Shown here in pieces: positions 1 through 9,251 of a stretch of 64,000 nucleotides of DNA; within the stretch, counting starts at the first letter, position 1, and each line of letters opens with the position of its first letter. The DNA is from UBA5189 sp035631615 (GTDB lineage Bacteria > Chloroflexota > Limnocylindria > Limnocylindrales > CSP1-4), in NCBI GenBank assembly GCA_035631615.1, contig DASQIK010000066.1, forward strand, positions 34,572 to 98,571, given 5' to 3'. Position numbers and translations under genes: made by a program. The notes under the pieces were generated by a model. The model was not told where the DNA came from. It saw nothing but the letters and a program-made list of their open reading frames with translations, and ran no database searches.

Positions 1-1425
1 CAGTCGCGAATCCGACGGGAGCACGAACCGCCGGAGCACGATCGGTGCCGCGGAGCGCTGCGCGAACCGCGTCGATTCGCATGCCTCGCCGGCGTCGTCG
101 AAGTACCGGATCGGCGCGTCATCCTCGGGATCGCCGGCCAGGACCGCGGCGAGGTAATCGAGCGTCGGCGCCCACGCCGCGTCCTCGGCGAGCGGTCCGG
201 CGCCCGCCTGCTCGAGCCCGCGCAGCGCCTTGTTCAGTGCCGCGCCAAAGGTTCGGTCGATGGCCATCACCTCGCCGGTGGCCTTCATCTGGCTGCCGAG
301 GCTCCGATCGGCACCGGGGAACTTGTCGAACGGGAAGCGCGGCAGCTTGACGACGACGTAGTCGAGCGCCGGCTCGAACGCCGCCACGGTGGTGCCCGTG
401 ATCACGTTCGGGATCTCGGCGAGGCGCCGCCCGATCGCGATCTGCGCCGCGACCCGGGCGATCGGGTAGCCGGTCGCCTTCGAGGCAAGCGCCGACGAGC
501 GAGAGACGCGCGGGTTGACCTCGATGACCGCGTACTCGGTCGAGTCCGGCGACAGCGCGAACTGGACGTTGCAGCCGCCCTCGACGCCCAGCGCCCGGAT
601 GATCGCCAGCGCCGCGCTCCGGAGGCGCTGGTGGACCTGGTCCGGGAGTGTCTGGACCGGCGCGACGACGATCGAGTCGCCGGTGTGGACGCCGAGCGGG
701 TCGACGTTCTCCATGGAGCACACGGCGATGCACGTGTCGTCGGCGTCGCGCATGACCTCGTACTCGATCTCCTGCCAGCCGACGAGGCAGCGCTCGACCA
801 TGACCTGGCCGATGGGGCTGGCGCGCAGGCCGGCGCGGATCCGCTCGCGATACGCCTCCTCGGTCTCCACGATCCCGCCGCCGGTGCCGCCGAGCGTGAA
901 CGCCGGCCGCACGATCGCGGGCAGCCCGATGTCCGCGAGCGCGGTGTCGGCAGACGTCTTTCGCGCGTCCGCGGTCTCGCCTTCGACGATCGCGGACGGC
1001 GCATACGGCTGCCCGATCCGATCGAGCAGGTCACGGAATGCCTCGCGATCCTCGGCCATCCGGATCGCCTCGAGCGGCGTGCCCAGCAGCCTGACACCGT
1101 AGCGCTCGAGGACGCCCGCCCGGGCGAGGTCCATCGCGAGGTTCAGCGCGGTCTGCCCGCCGAGCCCGGCCAGCAGCCCCTCCGGCCTCTCGCGGGCGAT
1201 GACGGCCTCGATGGCCGGGACCGTGAGCGGCTCGAGGTAGACGGCGTCGGCGACGTCCACGTCGGTCATGATCGTGGCGGGGTTGCTGTTGACCAGGATC
1301 GTGCGCACGCCCTCCGCGCGCAGCGCGCGACACGCCTGCGTGCCGGCATAGTCGAACTCGGCCGCCTGGCCGATCACCACCGGCCCCGACCCGATGATCA
1401 GCACCGACGCCGGCTTGACCGTCAT
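1..1425 (-). CDS. carB: carbamoyl-phosphate synthase large subunit, N-terminal part (runs off left edge)
   Basis: Makes carbamoyl phosphate from bicarbonate, ammonia and two ATP for pyrimidine and arginine synthesis, using ammonia delivered by CarA. The visible 475 residues are the first ATP-grasp half: an N-terminal IIGSGPVVIGQAAEFDY loop, then LVNSNPATIMTD, a glycine-rich LGGTGGGIV nucleotide loop and the VIEVNPRVSRSSALASKATG block typical of CarB. The family is about 1070 residues, so the C-terminal half lies outside the window. The ATG overlaps the stop of the preceding small ORF by 4 bp (ATGA), which fixes this start. Transcribed with carA upstream. Confidence 0.97.
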   Translation of the reverse strand, partial: MTVKPASVLIIGSGPVVIGQAAEFDYAGTQACRALRAEGVRTILVNSNPATIMTDVDVADAVYLEPLTVPAIEAVIARERPEGLLAGLGGQTALNLAMDLARAGVLERYGVRLLGTPLEAIRMAEDREAFRDLLDRIGQPYAPSAIVEGETADARKTSADTALADIGLPAIVRPAFTLGGTGGGIVETEEAYRERIRAGLRASPIGQVMVERCLVGWQEIEYEVMRDADDTCIAVCSMENVDPLGVHTGDSIVVAPVQTLPDQVHQRLRSAALAIIRALGVEGGCNVQFALSPDSTEYAVIEVNPRVSRSSALASKATGYPIARVAAQIAIGRRLAEIPNVITGTTVAAFEPALDYVVVKLPRFPFDKFPGADRSLGSQMKATGEVMAIDRTFGAALNKALRGLEQAGAGPLAEDAAWAPTLDYLAAVLAGDPEDDAPIRYFDDAGEACESTRFAQRSAAPIVLRRFVLPSDSRL

Positions 1426-1541
1426 GCCGGGAGCCCCGCCAGGCAGTCACGGACCTCGTGCCGGCTCCGCGGCCGGTGGACGACCGTCGTCGGTGGCAGC
1501 TGCGCGATTTCCAGGAAGCTCACCGTGTCCGCCCGGTTCAC
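1422..1541 (-). CDS. small ORF bridging carA and carB (39 aa)
   Basis: Unrecognised 39-residue ORF that fills the gap between carA and carB exactly. Its GTG start overlaps the carA TGA (GTGA) and its own TGA overlaps the carB ATG (ATGA), so all three could be translated as one coupled chain. The product begins MNRADTVSFLEIAQLPPTT and is rich in Arg, Pro and His, with one Cys near the end. It shows no signal peptide or membrane segment. It could be a real small protein, or merely a device that keeps ribosomes on the message up to carB. Evidence is positional only. Confidence 0.5.
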   Translation of the reverse strand: MNRADTVSFLEIAQLPPTTVVHRPRSRHEVRDCLAGLPA

Positions 1542-2755
1542 GACGCCGCGCAGGCCGCGACGAATCGGTCGAATACCGCCAGCGCATCCAGCGGTCCCGG
1601 CGCGCCCTCCGGGTGGTACTGGACGGTCTCGATCGGGAGCTCGGCATGGCGCAGGCCCTCGACCGACGCGTCGTTGAGGTTGACCTGGCTGACCCGGAAG
1701 CCGCTGCTCCGTGGCAGCGTCTCGCCAACGACCTGGACCTCGTGGTTCTGCGCGGTCACGTGGACGAACCCGGTGTCGACGTCGCGGACGGGGTGATTCG
1801 CGCCGTGGTGCCCGAATCGGAGCCGCCGCGTCTCCGCGCCAGCCGCGCGCCCCACGATCTGGTGCCCGAGGCAGATCCCGAGCAGCGGCCGGCCGTCGTC
1901 GATCACGGCCTGCGCCAGCGCGACCGGCCCGGCCAGCCGCGCGGGATCCCCGGGTCCCGGCGAGAGCACCACGCCGGCGACGTCGCTCGCGAGCACCTCC
2001 GCCGGGCTTGCCGTGTGCGGGAGCACCCGCACGCGCAGCCCGCGCCGCCGCAGGCTGCGCACGATGTTCGCCTTCAACCCGTAATCCACGATGGCCACGA
2101 GCAGGCCACCCTCGCCCATCCCGATCCCGGTGGGCGCCGTCGCCGACACCTGGGCGACGAAGTCCTGGTCCTCCCAGCGCGGCACGGCCCGCGCCCGCTG
2201 GCTCGCGGCCAGCCGGTCCAGCGCGCCCGGCTCCAGGATCGCGCCGCGCAGGCTCCCGTTCGAGCGGAGATGGCGCGCGAGCGCGCGGGTGTCGACGCCC
2301 GCGATCGCCGGGATTCCGTTGTCGCGCAGCAGCCTCGCGAGCTGGCGCGCGTCCTCGAGGACCGCGGCCGTCGCATTCGCGACGACAAGCCCGCGCAGCC
2401 ATGGCCGCGTCGACTGGTCGTCGGCGAGGAGCCGGCCGTAGTTGCCGATCAGCGGGTACGTCATGACCACGACCTGGCCGGCATACGACGGATCGGTGCA
2501 GACCTCCTGGTAGCCGGTCTGGCTCGTATTGACGACCAGGTCACCACCGCTGTCCACGGGAGCGCCGAACGCGACGCCGTCGAAGATCGAGCCATCCTCG
2601 AGCGCCAGCAGCGCCGGCCCGAGATCGCCGATTCTCGGATCGACGAGCGCGCTGGCACGCGGTGACGGCGAGGCGCGGATTGCGGAAACGGGAAGCTCGA
2701 CCTGCGCGCTGTCAGCGCGGCGAAGATCGCCGCCGATGGTGCCGGGCACGGCCAT
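1538..2755 (-). CDS. carA: carbamoyl-phosphate synthase small (glutamine amidotransferase) subunit
   Basis: Hydrolyses glutamine and passes ammonia to CarB. It has the N-terminal CPSase_sm domain (about 45-175: ALLALEDGSIFDG, NTSQTGYQEV) and a class I glutaminase domain (about 215-390). The triad is visible as Cys295 in GICLGHQ, His381 and Glu383 in VQYHPEG. At 405 residues it is slightly longer than usual because of an approximately 45-residue N-terminal extension. This start is still preferred, because a strong GGAAAGGAG Shine-Dalgarno sits 8 nt before the ATG. The leader carries tandem hairpin repeats. Confidence 0.96.
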   Translation of the reverse strand: MAVPGTIGGDLRRADSAQVELPVSAIRASPSPRASALVDPRIGDLGPALLALEDGSIFDGVAFGAPVDSGGDLVVNTSQTGYQEVCTDPSYAGQVVVMTYPLIGNYGRLLADDQSTRPWLRGLVVANATAAVLEDARQLARLLRDNGIPAIAGVDTRALARHLRSNGSLRGAILEPGALDRLAASQRARAVPRWEDQDFVAQVSATAPTGIGMGEGGLLVAIVDYGLKANIVRSLRRRGLRVRVLPHTASPAEVLASDVAGVVLSPGPGDPARLAGPVALAQAVIDDGRPLLGICLGHQIVGRAAGAETRRLRFGHHGANHPVRDVDTGFVHVTAQNHEVQVVGETLPRSSGFRVSQVNLNDASVEGLRHAELPIETVQYHPEGAPGPLDALAVFDRFVAACAAS

Positions 2756-2765
2756 CGGGTCTCCT

Positions 2766-2809
2766 TTCCGGCCTCACGGAACCGGTTCGCCGGCCTCACA
2801 GGACCGGCC
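2766..2809 (-). promoter_or_regulatory. tandem 18-nt hairpin repeats in the carA leader
   Basis: Two near-identical 18-nt units, CCGGCCTCACGGAACCGG (2768-2785) and CCGGCCTCACAGGACCGG (2790-2807), lie 22 nt apart just before the carA Shine-Dalgarno. In the carA RNA each can fold into a short stem with CCGG/CCGG ends and a GTGA or GTG loop. The position suggests translational or attenuation control of carAB, but this is inference; no known riboswitch class was recognised. Confidence 0.45.
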
Positions 2810-2853
2810 ATCAAGGGTTCGTCAGAGGGTAGCAGGCAGGCTACCGTCGCGGT

Positions 2854-3945
2854 ATGCAGCTGACCCGCGAACGGGCCCGCCAGATCGCGGTGATGGCCCA
2901 GCAGCTCGACGCACGACAGCCGGCGGACATCCTCGAGGTCGTCCGACATCTCGGTTCGATCCAGATCGACCCGATCGCCGTCGTCGCGAGGACCGAGCAC
3001 CTCGTCCTGTGGACGCGACTCGGGCGATCGTTCGACCCGGCGGAGCTCACGCGGCTCCTGGACGAGCGCCGATTGTTCGAGCATCGGGCGTTCATCTACC
3101 CGATCGAGGACTACCCTCTTCTCCGCCCGGCGATGGAGGTCTGGCCCGCCGGTCCGGGTGAATGGCGCAAGCGAGCCCGGACCTGGCTCGAGGTCAACGC
3201 CGCGTTCAGGGACTATGTGCTCGGCGAGCTCGGCGCGCGCGGGCCGCTGCGCTCGCGCGAGCTCGAGGATCGGTCCGTGGCGGATTGGCAATCGCGCGGC
3301 TGGACGCACCAGCGCAACGTGACCCAGCTGCTCGAGTTCCTGTCGGCCAGGGGCCTTGTCGCGATCTCGGGCAGGGACGGCAACGAGCGGGTGTGGGACC
3401 TCGCGGAGCGGGTCCTGCCCGTCGATCTGCCGCGGATCGCGATGGACGAGGCGACCGGGATCCGGGCGCGCAGGCGGCTACGGGCCCAGGGCATCGTCCG
3501 TGTCGGCTCGTCCGACGACGTCGGCGACAACGGCGTGGACGTCTCGATCGAGGGTGTCCGTGGCCGATGGCGGGCCGAGCCGGAGCTGCTGGAGCGCACG
3601 TTCGAGGGCCGCACCGCGATCCTGTCGCCGTTCGACCGGCTCGTCTACGACCGTGGGGTCACGGAGGCGATCTTCGGGTTCGACTACAAGCTGGAGATCT
3701 ACGTCCCGGCCCCGAAGCGACGCTGGGGCTACTACGTCCTGCCGATCCTGTACGGCGACCGGCTGGTCGCGCGCGTCGACGCGCGGGCGGACCCAAGGGC
3801 CGGAATCCTGCGCGTCGCGACGCTCCATCTCGAACCGGACACAACCGAGGACGACGTTGCGGCCGTGCGCGCGGAAATCGACGAGCTCGCCGGATGGCTG
3901 GCGTTGGCCTCGGTCGAGGTCGAACGGGTGGTGCCGGCGTTGTAA
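2854..3945 (+). CDS. YcaQ/AlkZ-family winged-helix DNA glycosylase-like protein
   Basis: Belongs to the HTH_42 winged-helix family that includes E. coli YcaQ and Streptomyces AlkZ, which excise alkylated or crosslinked bases. The catalytic QxD motif is visible as Gln37-Ile38-Asp39 in SIQIDPI, matching the YcaQ-type (QxD) rather than the AlkZ-type (QxQ) site. The ERRLFEHRAFIYPIEDYPLL and FDRLVYDR segments are also typical. At 363 residues the length is normal. It is divergent from carA with 98 bp between. The role in DNA repair is from family knowledge. Confidence 0.85.
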   Translation: MQLTRERARQIAVMAQQLDARQPADILEVVRHLGSIQIDPIAVVARTEHLVLWTRLGRSFDPAELTRLLDERRLFEHRAFIYPIEDYPLLRPAMEVWPAGPGEWRKRARTWLEVNAAFRDYVLGELGARGPLRSRELEDRSVADWQSRGWTHQRNVTQLLEFLSARGLVAISGRDGNERVWDLAERVLPVDLPRIAMDEATGIRARRRLRAQGIVRVGSSDDVGDNGVDVSIEGVRGRWRAEPELLERTFEGRTAILSPFDRLVYDRGVTEAIFGFDYKLEIYVPAPKRRWGYYVLPILYGDRLVARVDARADPRAGILRVATLHLEPDTTEDDVAAVRAEIDELAGWLALASVEVERVVPAL

Positions 3946-4012
3946 CGACCCTGTACGCCGCACGGCGGGGCGTGCCGACCAGGGTTCTGGGCGGATCGGC
4001 TATCGATGAGGG

Positions 4013-4534
4013 ATGTCCAGGCCGTCTCGCGCCCCCGATGGATCGGTGACCGGGGTCGCATCCGGCAACCTCGGCACCGGAACCGCCCTCGACGACACGC
4101 AGGTCTACGCAGTCGACGCGTTGACCACGGTGCAGCCGGAGCCCGCGCCATCCGCGCCGGCCGTGCCGGCCCTCGCGCCGGCCGCGCCTGCCACGGCGCC
4201 TGCCTCGCCTGCCACGGCGACCGTGCCTGCCATGCCGCCCGCGCCTGCCCGCGCGGCGGCCGAGCGCGTTCGCGGGCGATCGGTCACGACCGGCGGCTAC
4301 CCCGTCGGGATCCTCGCGACAGCCGTGGCGGTGCTGCTCGTCGTGGCCGCGGTGCTCGTGATGCGCGGCGGCGGCCTGGCCAGTGGCGGCAGGCTCGGAT
4401 CAGGCGCCGCCGGAGCGCAGTCGTTCCCGCCCATGCCGAGCGTCGGCGCCGTGACCACGGCTGCGCCACTGCCGACATCCGGCCCCGAGGCCAGGGGCAA
4501 GCACCACGGCCACGGCCACGGCGGCGGGGACTGA
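4013..4534 (+). CDS. single-pass membrane protein with Pro/Ala-rich linker and His/Gly tail
   Basis: Unrecognised 173-residue protein. Residues about 40-85 are a low-complexity Pro/Ala repeat with several SPATAP-like units. One hydrophobic helix follows at about 98-115 (VGILATAVAVLLVVAAVLV). The C-terminus ends KHHGHGHGGGD, a histidine-rich stretch that could bind metal. There is no signal peptide, so the Pro/Ala part is probably cytoplasmic and the His tail external, or the reverse. It lies 65 bp upstream of a large secreted protein on the same strand. Confidence 0.6.
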   Translation: MSRPSRAPDGSVTGVASGNLGTGTALDDTQVYAVDALTTVQPEPAPSAPAVPALAPAAPATAPASPATATVPAMPPAPARAAAERVRGRSVTTGGYPVGILATAVAVLLVVAAVLVMRGGGLASGGRLGSGAAGAQSFPPMPSVGAVTTAAPLPTSGPEARGKHHGHGHGGGD

Positions 4535-4599
4535 TCGTCACACGCAGTACTTCGGCCGGGCGGCCAGGCGAAATCGGCGCCTCGACGCGCCACTGATCG

Positions 4600-7314
4600 A
4601 TGGCTACGATCGCCGGCATGACCCGGCGCTCGGCCCCGAGCTATCGCGGCCTGCTCGCCGCGGCGGGGGCGCTGGTCGTCGTCGCCGCGGCGTGGTCGAC
4701 AGCGCTGCTCATCGCACCCCGGCCATCCACGAGCCCGGCGACGCCCGCCGGCGCGGCTGCCGGCCCGCACATCGCCCCGACGCCGGGTTCGTCGGTTCCG
4801 TTCGATGTCCGGCAGCTGCCCCAGCTCTCGGCGAAGAGCGGTCACGACCGGGACAAGCTCCGCGAGAAGCATGCCCCGGACGCCCATCCTGTCGGCACGG
4901 CCGCGTTCGCGCGGATCGGCTCGGGGCTCGGCGGGCCATCGGTCCCCGCGCCACCGACCGATACCTCGTTCGAGGGCCTCGCCTACAGCGACACATGTGG
5001 TCCGTCGCAATGCGGCGACGGGCATCCGCCGGACACCAACGGTGACGTCGGGCCGACGTACTACATCGAGGTCGTCAACACCGCGATCGGCATCTTCGAC
5101 AAGTCGACCGGCAGTCGCGTGGCGGCGTTCACGTTCGACGCGTTCATGAGCCGGGGCAGCTTCGGGAACCTGTGCGACACCGACAACTTCGGGGATCCGG
5201 TCGTCCTGTACGACACGTTCCAGGACCGCTGGTTCATCACCGATTTCGCGTTCCAGGTCGATCGCTCGGGCAACATCGTCAACCCGCCCGGTTCGTTCCA
5301 GTGCATCGCGGTCTCGAAGTCGGGCGATCCCGTCTCGGGCGGCTGGAACTACTACTCGATCCACCTCACGGACGGCCTTCAGGACTATCCGAAATTCGGA
5401 ATCTGGCCGGACGGCATCTACATGTCGGCCAACATGTTCGACTACTCGGCGGCGGGGAGCTACCACAACGTGCGCGTGTGGGCGCTCGACAAGGCCAGGA
5501 TGTACGCGGGCCAGGCGGCGTCGGTGATCACGTTCGATGCGCCGGCGACCGTCGTCCAGGGCGGGACCCTGTGCGACGTGTTCACGCTCCTGCCGAGCGA
5601 CGCGCGTGCGCAGACAGGGACGCCTCCAGCCGGCCGCCCGAACCTGTTCGCGTCGACCTGGTGCCCGTCCAACGGCGTCCTGGTCTGGAAGTTCCACGTC
5701 GACTGGACGACGCCCGGGAACTCGACGTTCACGGGTCCGACGACGTCCTCGACCGGCTCCTCATGGTCCCCCGGTCCGGACCTCGTGCCGGCGAAGAACG
5801 GCAATGACGTCGACACCCTCGGCTCGCGGACGATGGCCCAGAACCACTACACCAACCTCAACGGCGTGGAATCGCTCTGGGACTCGCACACCGTCGCCGG
5901 CGCCGACGGCACGCAGGCCGCGGTGCGCTGGTACCAGGTGCCGGTCACCGGCGGCACGGTCGGCAGCGCGCTCCAGGCATCGACGTTCAACCCCGACACG
6001 GACAATCGGTTCATGCCCAGCGTTGCCGTGGATCGGCTGGGCGACATGGCGATCGGCTACAGCGTCGCCAGCGCCACGCTGTACCCCTCGATCCGGTACG
6101 CAGGCCGCCTTGCCGGCGATGCCGCCAATGCGATCACCCAGACAGAGGCGACGCTCATCGCCGGCACCGGGGCCCAGACCGGCAGCTGCGGCGGCGGGCC
6201 ATGCGAGCGCTGGGGCGACTACTCGGCGATGACGCTCGACCCGAACGGATGCTCGTTCTGGTACGCCAACGAGTACTACACCGACCTCAGCCTCAACGAC
6301 CACACCCGGATCGGCTCGTTCCGGTTTGCGGGCTGCACGGACGTCCAGCCGTACTCGCTCGCCCCGGCGGTCGCGAGCGCCTCGGCCGGGCAGGGCAAGG
6401 TCGCGAGCTACACGATCAACATCACCCGCTCGAGCTTCGCGGGAACGATCGCGTTCAGCGCCTCGGGGCTGCCGCCCGGCGCTAGCGCGACATTCAGTCC
6501 GAACCCATCGAGCGGCTCCTCGGCAGCCCTCAGCGTCACGACATCGAACTGCGGCACGGTCACCCCGCGGGGCACGTACGCGATCACGGTCAAGGGCACG
6601 TCGGGCGGGCTGACGCAGTCGACATCCGTCTCGCTGACGGTGACCAACAGTGCTCCGACGCTGTCGACGCCGGTCGCCACGCTCTACGGTGGCACGACGC
6701 TGGGGTCGACCACCGCCCGAGTGACGACGTCGTGGTCCGCGTGTGACGCGGACGGGATCAAGTCGTACGTCCTGCAGCGCCAGGTCAATGGCGGCGCGTG
6801 GGCAGGTGTCTCGCTCCCGACCGCGACCACGACGGCGATCAACCAGGGGTTGACCTTCGGCACGACCTACCGCTTCCGGGTCGTGGCGACGGACAAGACC
6901 GGAGTCGCGACCTCCTACGTGTACGGCTCCTCGTTCAAGCCGATCGTCAGCGACAACACGAGCACGGCGATCAGGTACGCGGGCTCCTGGGGCACGGCGA
7001 CGTCCGGCTCGTACTACGGGGGCCACGCTCGCGACGCATCCGCCGCCGGGGCGTCAGCGACGTTCTGGTTCACTGGGTCGAGCGTCGCCTGGATCACGTA
7101 CAAGAGCACGGGCCGCGGCTCGGCCACGATCTACGTCGACGGGGTGCTCCGAGCGACCGTGAGCCTGTACTCGACCACGACCACCGCGAAGGCACAGGTC
7201 TACGCGTTCAACTGGGCGACCAGCGGCTCACACTCGATCAGGATCGTCGTCGCCGGCACCGCGGGCCATCCGCGCGTCGACGTGGACGCGTTCCTGCGGC
7301 TTGCCCCGGGCTGA
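4600..7314 (+). CDS. large secreted or anchored multidomain protein (Ig-like, FN3-like, ligand-binding tail)
   Basis: 904 residues. An N-terminal hydrophobic segment (about 18-40) is followed by a Pro/Ala linker. A big globular domain (about 120-590) is rich in paired Cys, Trp and Asp and reads like a beta-propeller surface protein (TNGDVGPTYYIEVVNT, YDTFQDRWFITDFAF). Next come an Ig-like domain (about 590-690, GLPPGASATFSPNPSSGSS), an FN3-like domain (about 690-790, GTTYRFRVVATDKTG) and a beta-rich C-terminal module resembling a carbohydrate-binding domain. ATG at 4618 is an alternative start; neither has a clear Shine-Dalgarno. A role in adhesion or polymer binding is a guess. Confidence 0.75.
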   Translation: MATIAGMTRRSAPSYRGLLAAAGALVVVAAAWSTALLIAPRPSTSPATPAGAAAGPHIAPTPGSSVPFDVRQLPQLSAKSGHDRDKLREKHAPDAHPVGTAAFARIGSGLGGPSVPAPPTDTSFEGLAYSDTCGPSQCGDGHPPDTNGDVGPTYYIEVVNTAIGIFDKSTGSRVAAFTFDAFMSRGSFGNLCDTDNFGDPVVLYDTFQDRWFITDFAFQVDRSGNIVNPPGSFQCIAVSKSGDPVSGGWNYYSIHLTDGLQDYPKFGIWPDGIYMSANMFDYSAAGSYHNVRVWALDKARMYAGQAASVITFDAPATVVQGGTLCDVFTLLPSDARAQTGTPPAGRPNLFASTWCPSNGVLVWKFHVDWTTPGNSTFTGPTTSSTGSSWSPGPDLVPAKNGNDVDTLGSRTMAQNHYTNLNGVESLWDSHTVAGADGTQAAVRWYQVPVTGGTVGSALQASTFNPDTDNRFMPSVAVDRLGDMAIGYSVASATLYPSIRYAGRLAGDAANAITQTEATLIAGTGAQTGSCGGGPCERWGDYSAMTLDPNGCSFWYANEYYTDLSLNDHTRIGSFRFAGCTDVQPYSLAPAVASASAGQGKVASYTINITRSSFAGTIAFSASGLPPGASATFSPNPSSGSSAALSVTTSNCGTVTPRGTYAITVKGTSGGLTQSTSVSLTVTNSAPTLSTPVATLYGGTTLGSTTARVTTSWSACDADGIKSYVLQRQVNGGAWAGVSLPTATTTAINQGLTFGTTYRFRVVATDKTGVATSYVYGSSFKPIVSDNTSTAIRYAGSWGTATSGSYYGGHARDASAAGASATFWFTGSSVAWITYKSTGRGSATIYVDGVLRATVSLYSTTTTAKAQVYAFNWATSGSHSIRIVVAGTAGHPRVDVDAFLRLAPG

Positions 7315-7337
7315 CGCGGCGCTCGGCGAGCCCGCCG

Positions 7338-7450
7338 CCTAGATGTGATTCACAGCAGCGTTGTTGACAAACGAGCGCCTCTGGTCGCGCCAGATGGCAA
7401 GACGCCGATGGCGGCTTTGGTCAGCAACGTGAGTGGGAATCACACCTAGA
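7338..7450. mobile_element. MITE-like 101-bp palindromic element with 6-bp flanking repeats
   Basis: The core, 7344-7444, begins TGTGATTC and ends GAATCACA. Its two 25-bp ends match as inverted repeats at 19 of 25 positions, and the interior is also partly palindromic (TCTGG-TCGCG-CCAGA). CCTAGA occurs directly on both sides (7338-7343 and 7445-7450), as expected for a target-site duplication. There is no ORF inside. It lies between two convergent genes, so it may also act as a bidirectional terminator. No related transposase is visible in the window. Confidence 0.6.
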
Positions 7451-7676
7451 TCGGCTCGCGGCTGCCGCTCGGGAACGCGCAGTATTGCCCGATCGACTGC
7501 GGGTCGGACAGGATCACGACCTGACCGCCGCGATCAACGCACGCCTGGCGAGCCTTCTGCACGCGCCCGTTGAAGATCGCGACGCCGAGCACGATCGCGG
7601 CGGCGATCACGATCACGGTCAGGATCGCGGAACGGTACGTCGCCCACATCGCGACCGATGGTAGGGCCACGCACAC
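7446..7676 (-). CDS. small membrane protein with DUF333-like Cys motif
   Basis: 76 residues (67 if the ATG at 7649 is used: MWATYRS). One transmembrane helix (SAILTVIVIAAAIVLGVAIF) is followed by an outward Cys-Val-Asp-Arg-Gly-Gly and a C-x-F-P-S-G, resembling the C...GG...C-PxG pattern of DUF333 peptides. Its stop codon lies in the right copy of the CCTAGA repeat flanking the palindromic element, so the insertion happened right at the end of this gene. Function unknown. Confidence 0.55.
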   Translation of the reverse strand: MCVALPSVAMWATYRSAILTVIVIAAAIVLGVAIFNGRVQKARQACVDRGGQVVILSDPQSIGQYCAFPSGSREPI

Positions 7677-7712
7677 CGCCGAACCGCACCCTGGCGGATT
7701 CCCTGGCTTCCG

Positions 7713-9053
7713 TCATTGGACGCGGGCTCGGGTCTGGGAGTATTGCCCGCCCTGCCCCGGCCAACGGATCGTCCAAACCGAAACTGGCTCGACGGGCACC
7801 AGGCAGGGATCGACGCCTCCGATGCATGCGCTCCTCGCTGGCCAATCGTGCGTATTCAACGGCCGGATCCAGAAGTCGGCGACGACACCGACCACAAGGA
7901 GCGCCGCGAGGGCCACGGCTGCGGCCCGGCGCCGGTGCGCGATTGCCAGGACCACGACGGCGCCGACGATCAGGCCAGGAACGTAGAAGTAGTGCTCTCC
8001 GGCCACCGGCCCGAGGAGCGTGTGGTACGTGTTGATCGACCCCTCGAGGACAGCAGCCACCGACGCCACCCATACGTAGCCAAGCACGAACAGCCACCGG
8101 CGCGGCAGGTCTCGAACGGCGAAGACCAGCAATCCTGCGATCACCACGGCGACGACGGCGATGACCGGCGGCGTCGCAATCAGCGTCGTGATCCGCGCGC
8201 CGAGGATCGGCTCCACGACGGCGCGGACGGCGACCACGCCGGTCGCGTCGTACAGCGTTCCGCCTCCGTGTGGCTCCCGTGTCGAGGTCAACAGCAAGGT
8301 CAGCTGGACCGCTGCCGCGATCGTGGTGATCGACGCCGTGGCGACTCGCCACCGGCTCCGGTTGGCGACTGCGGCGGCGACGTGGAGCGGAGCGATGAAC
8401 AAGCTGGCAAGGCCACTCATTGCGGCGAGTGCCAACGCGCAGAGCTCGATGACGCGGCGCTGACGCGAGCTCGGTTCTGGCGCGATCGCGGCCGCGATCA
8501 GGAACACGTCGAGGAACCACTGCGCATACGTCATCGAACCGATCAGCTCGGCCGTGCCCGGAGCGACGATGACGAGGGCCGCGAGCGCGAGCCGCGTCCG
8601 CTGGTTGGGAATGATCGCGGCGAGGCGGCCGCTCGCGAGATAGCACGCAACGGCGACCGCGATTGCGATCGCCGCGAGGTTCGCCACGAGTGGCGCGAAC
8701 TGGATCGGCGGGACGCGCTCGAGAAGCGCGATCAGGCGCGGAACGACGTGCAGATAGCCCTCGTAGGGCCGCAGCACGCCGTCGAGCGGCGATCCGAAGT
8801 AGGTACCAAGGAAGAAGGTCTGCCCGTCCTCGACTCGGAACTCCGGTGTCAAGAGGATCTGCGGCCGGCGCGCCACTAGCAGCACGGCCCCGGCAATGGC
8901 AACCGCGACCAGATTGGCGGGACCCTGCCATCGATCAGTTGCCGTCCGTAGCGCGCTGGCATCGGGAGGTATGGGAGGCGCCTGCTGCGACATGGACCTC
9001 GACGCCTCCAACGAATCCGCCAGATTACGGGCCGCAATCATCGCGCGATGCAA
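7713..9053 (-). CDS. multipass membrane protein, GT-C glycosyltransferase-like
   Basis: 446 residues, or 426 from the internal ATG beginning MSQQAPP, which is the more natural start. About ten hydrophobic helices. An acidic EDGQTFFLGTYFG segment follows the first helix, as in GT-C lipid-linked sugar transferases, and a PYEGYLH motif comes next; the specific family was not recognised. It is the last chromosomal gene before attL of the integrated element. A role in cell-envelope glycan assembly is inferred from topology only. Confidence 0.6.
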   Translation of the reverse strand: MHRAMIAARNLADSLEASRSMSQQAPPIPPDASALRTATDRWQGPANLVAVAIAGAVLLVARRPQILLTPEFRVEDGQTFFLGTYFGSPLDGVLRPYEGYLHVVPRLIALLERVPPIQFAPLVANLAAIAIAVAVACYLASGRLAAIIPNQRTRLALAALVIVAPGTAELIGSMTYAQWFLDVFLIAAAIAPEPSSRQRRVIELCALALAAMSGLASLFIAPLHVAAAVANRSRWRVATASITTIAAAVQLTLLLTSTREPHGGGTLYDATGVVAVRAVVEPILGARITTLIATPPVIAVVAVVIAGLLVFAVRDLPRRWLFVLGYVWVASVAAVLEGSINTYHTLLGPVAGEHYFYVPGLIVGAVVVLAIAHRRRAAAVALAALLVVGVVADFWIRPLNTHDWPARSACIGGVDPCLVPVEPVSVWTIRWPGQGGQYSQTRARVQ

Positions 9054-9251
9054 CTGCCGCAGATGTCAGCCGCGATCGTTCTCTCGTCCTGCGCTGCCTG
9101 GTGGAACGGCTCCGTCGAGGGGGTGGAGGAGGAGCGCCGGTTGTCATGACGCGTCGTCATGCGGTTGGTACGTCCCTTGCGGCCAGCCGTTATCCGGGGG
9201 ACCCATGCGCCGCGGCCGAACGGTCGGCGGCTCGGATGGACGAATGGAGGA

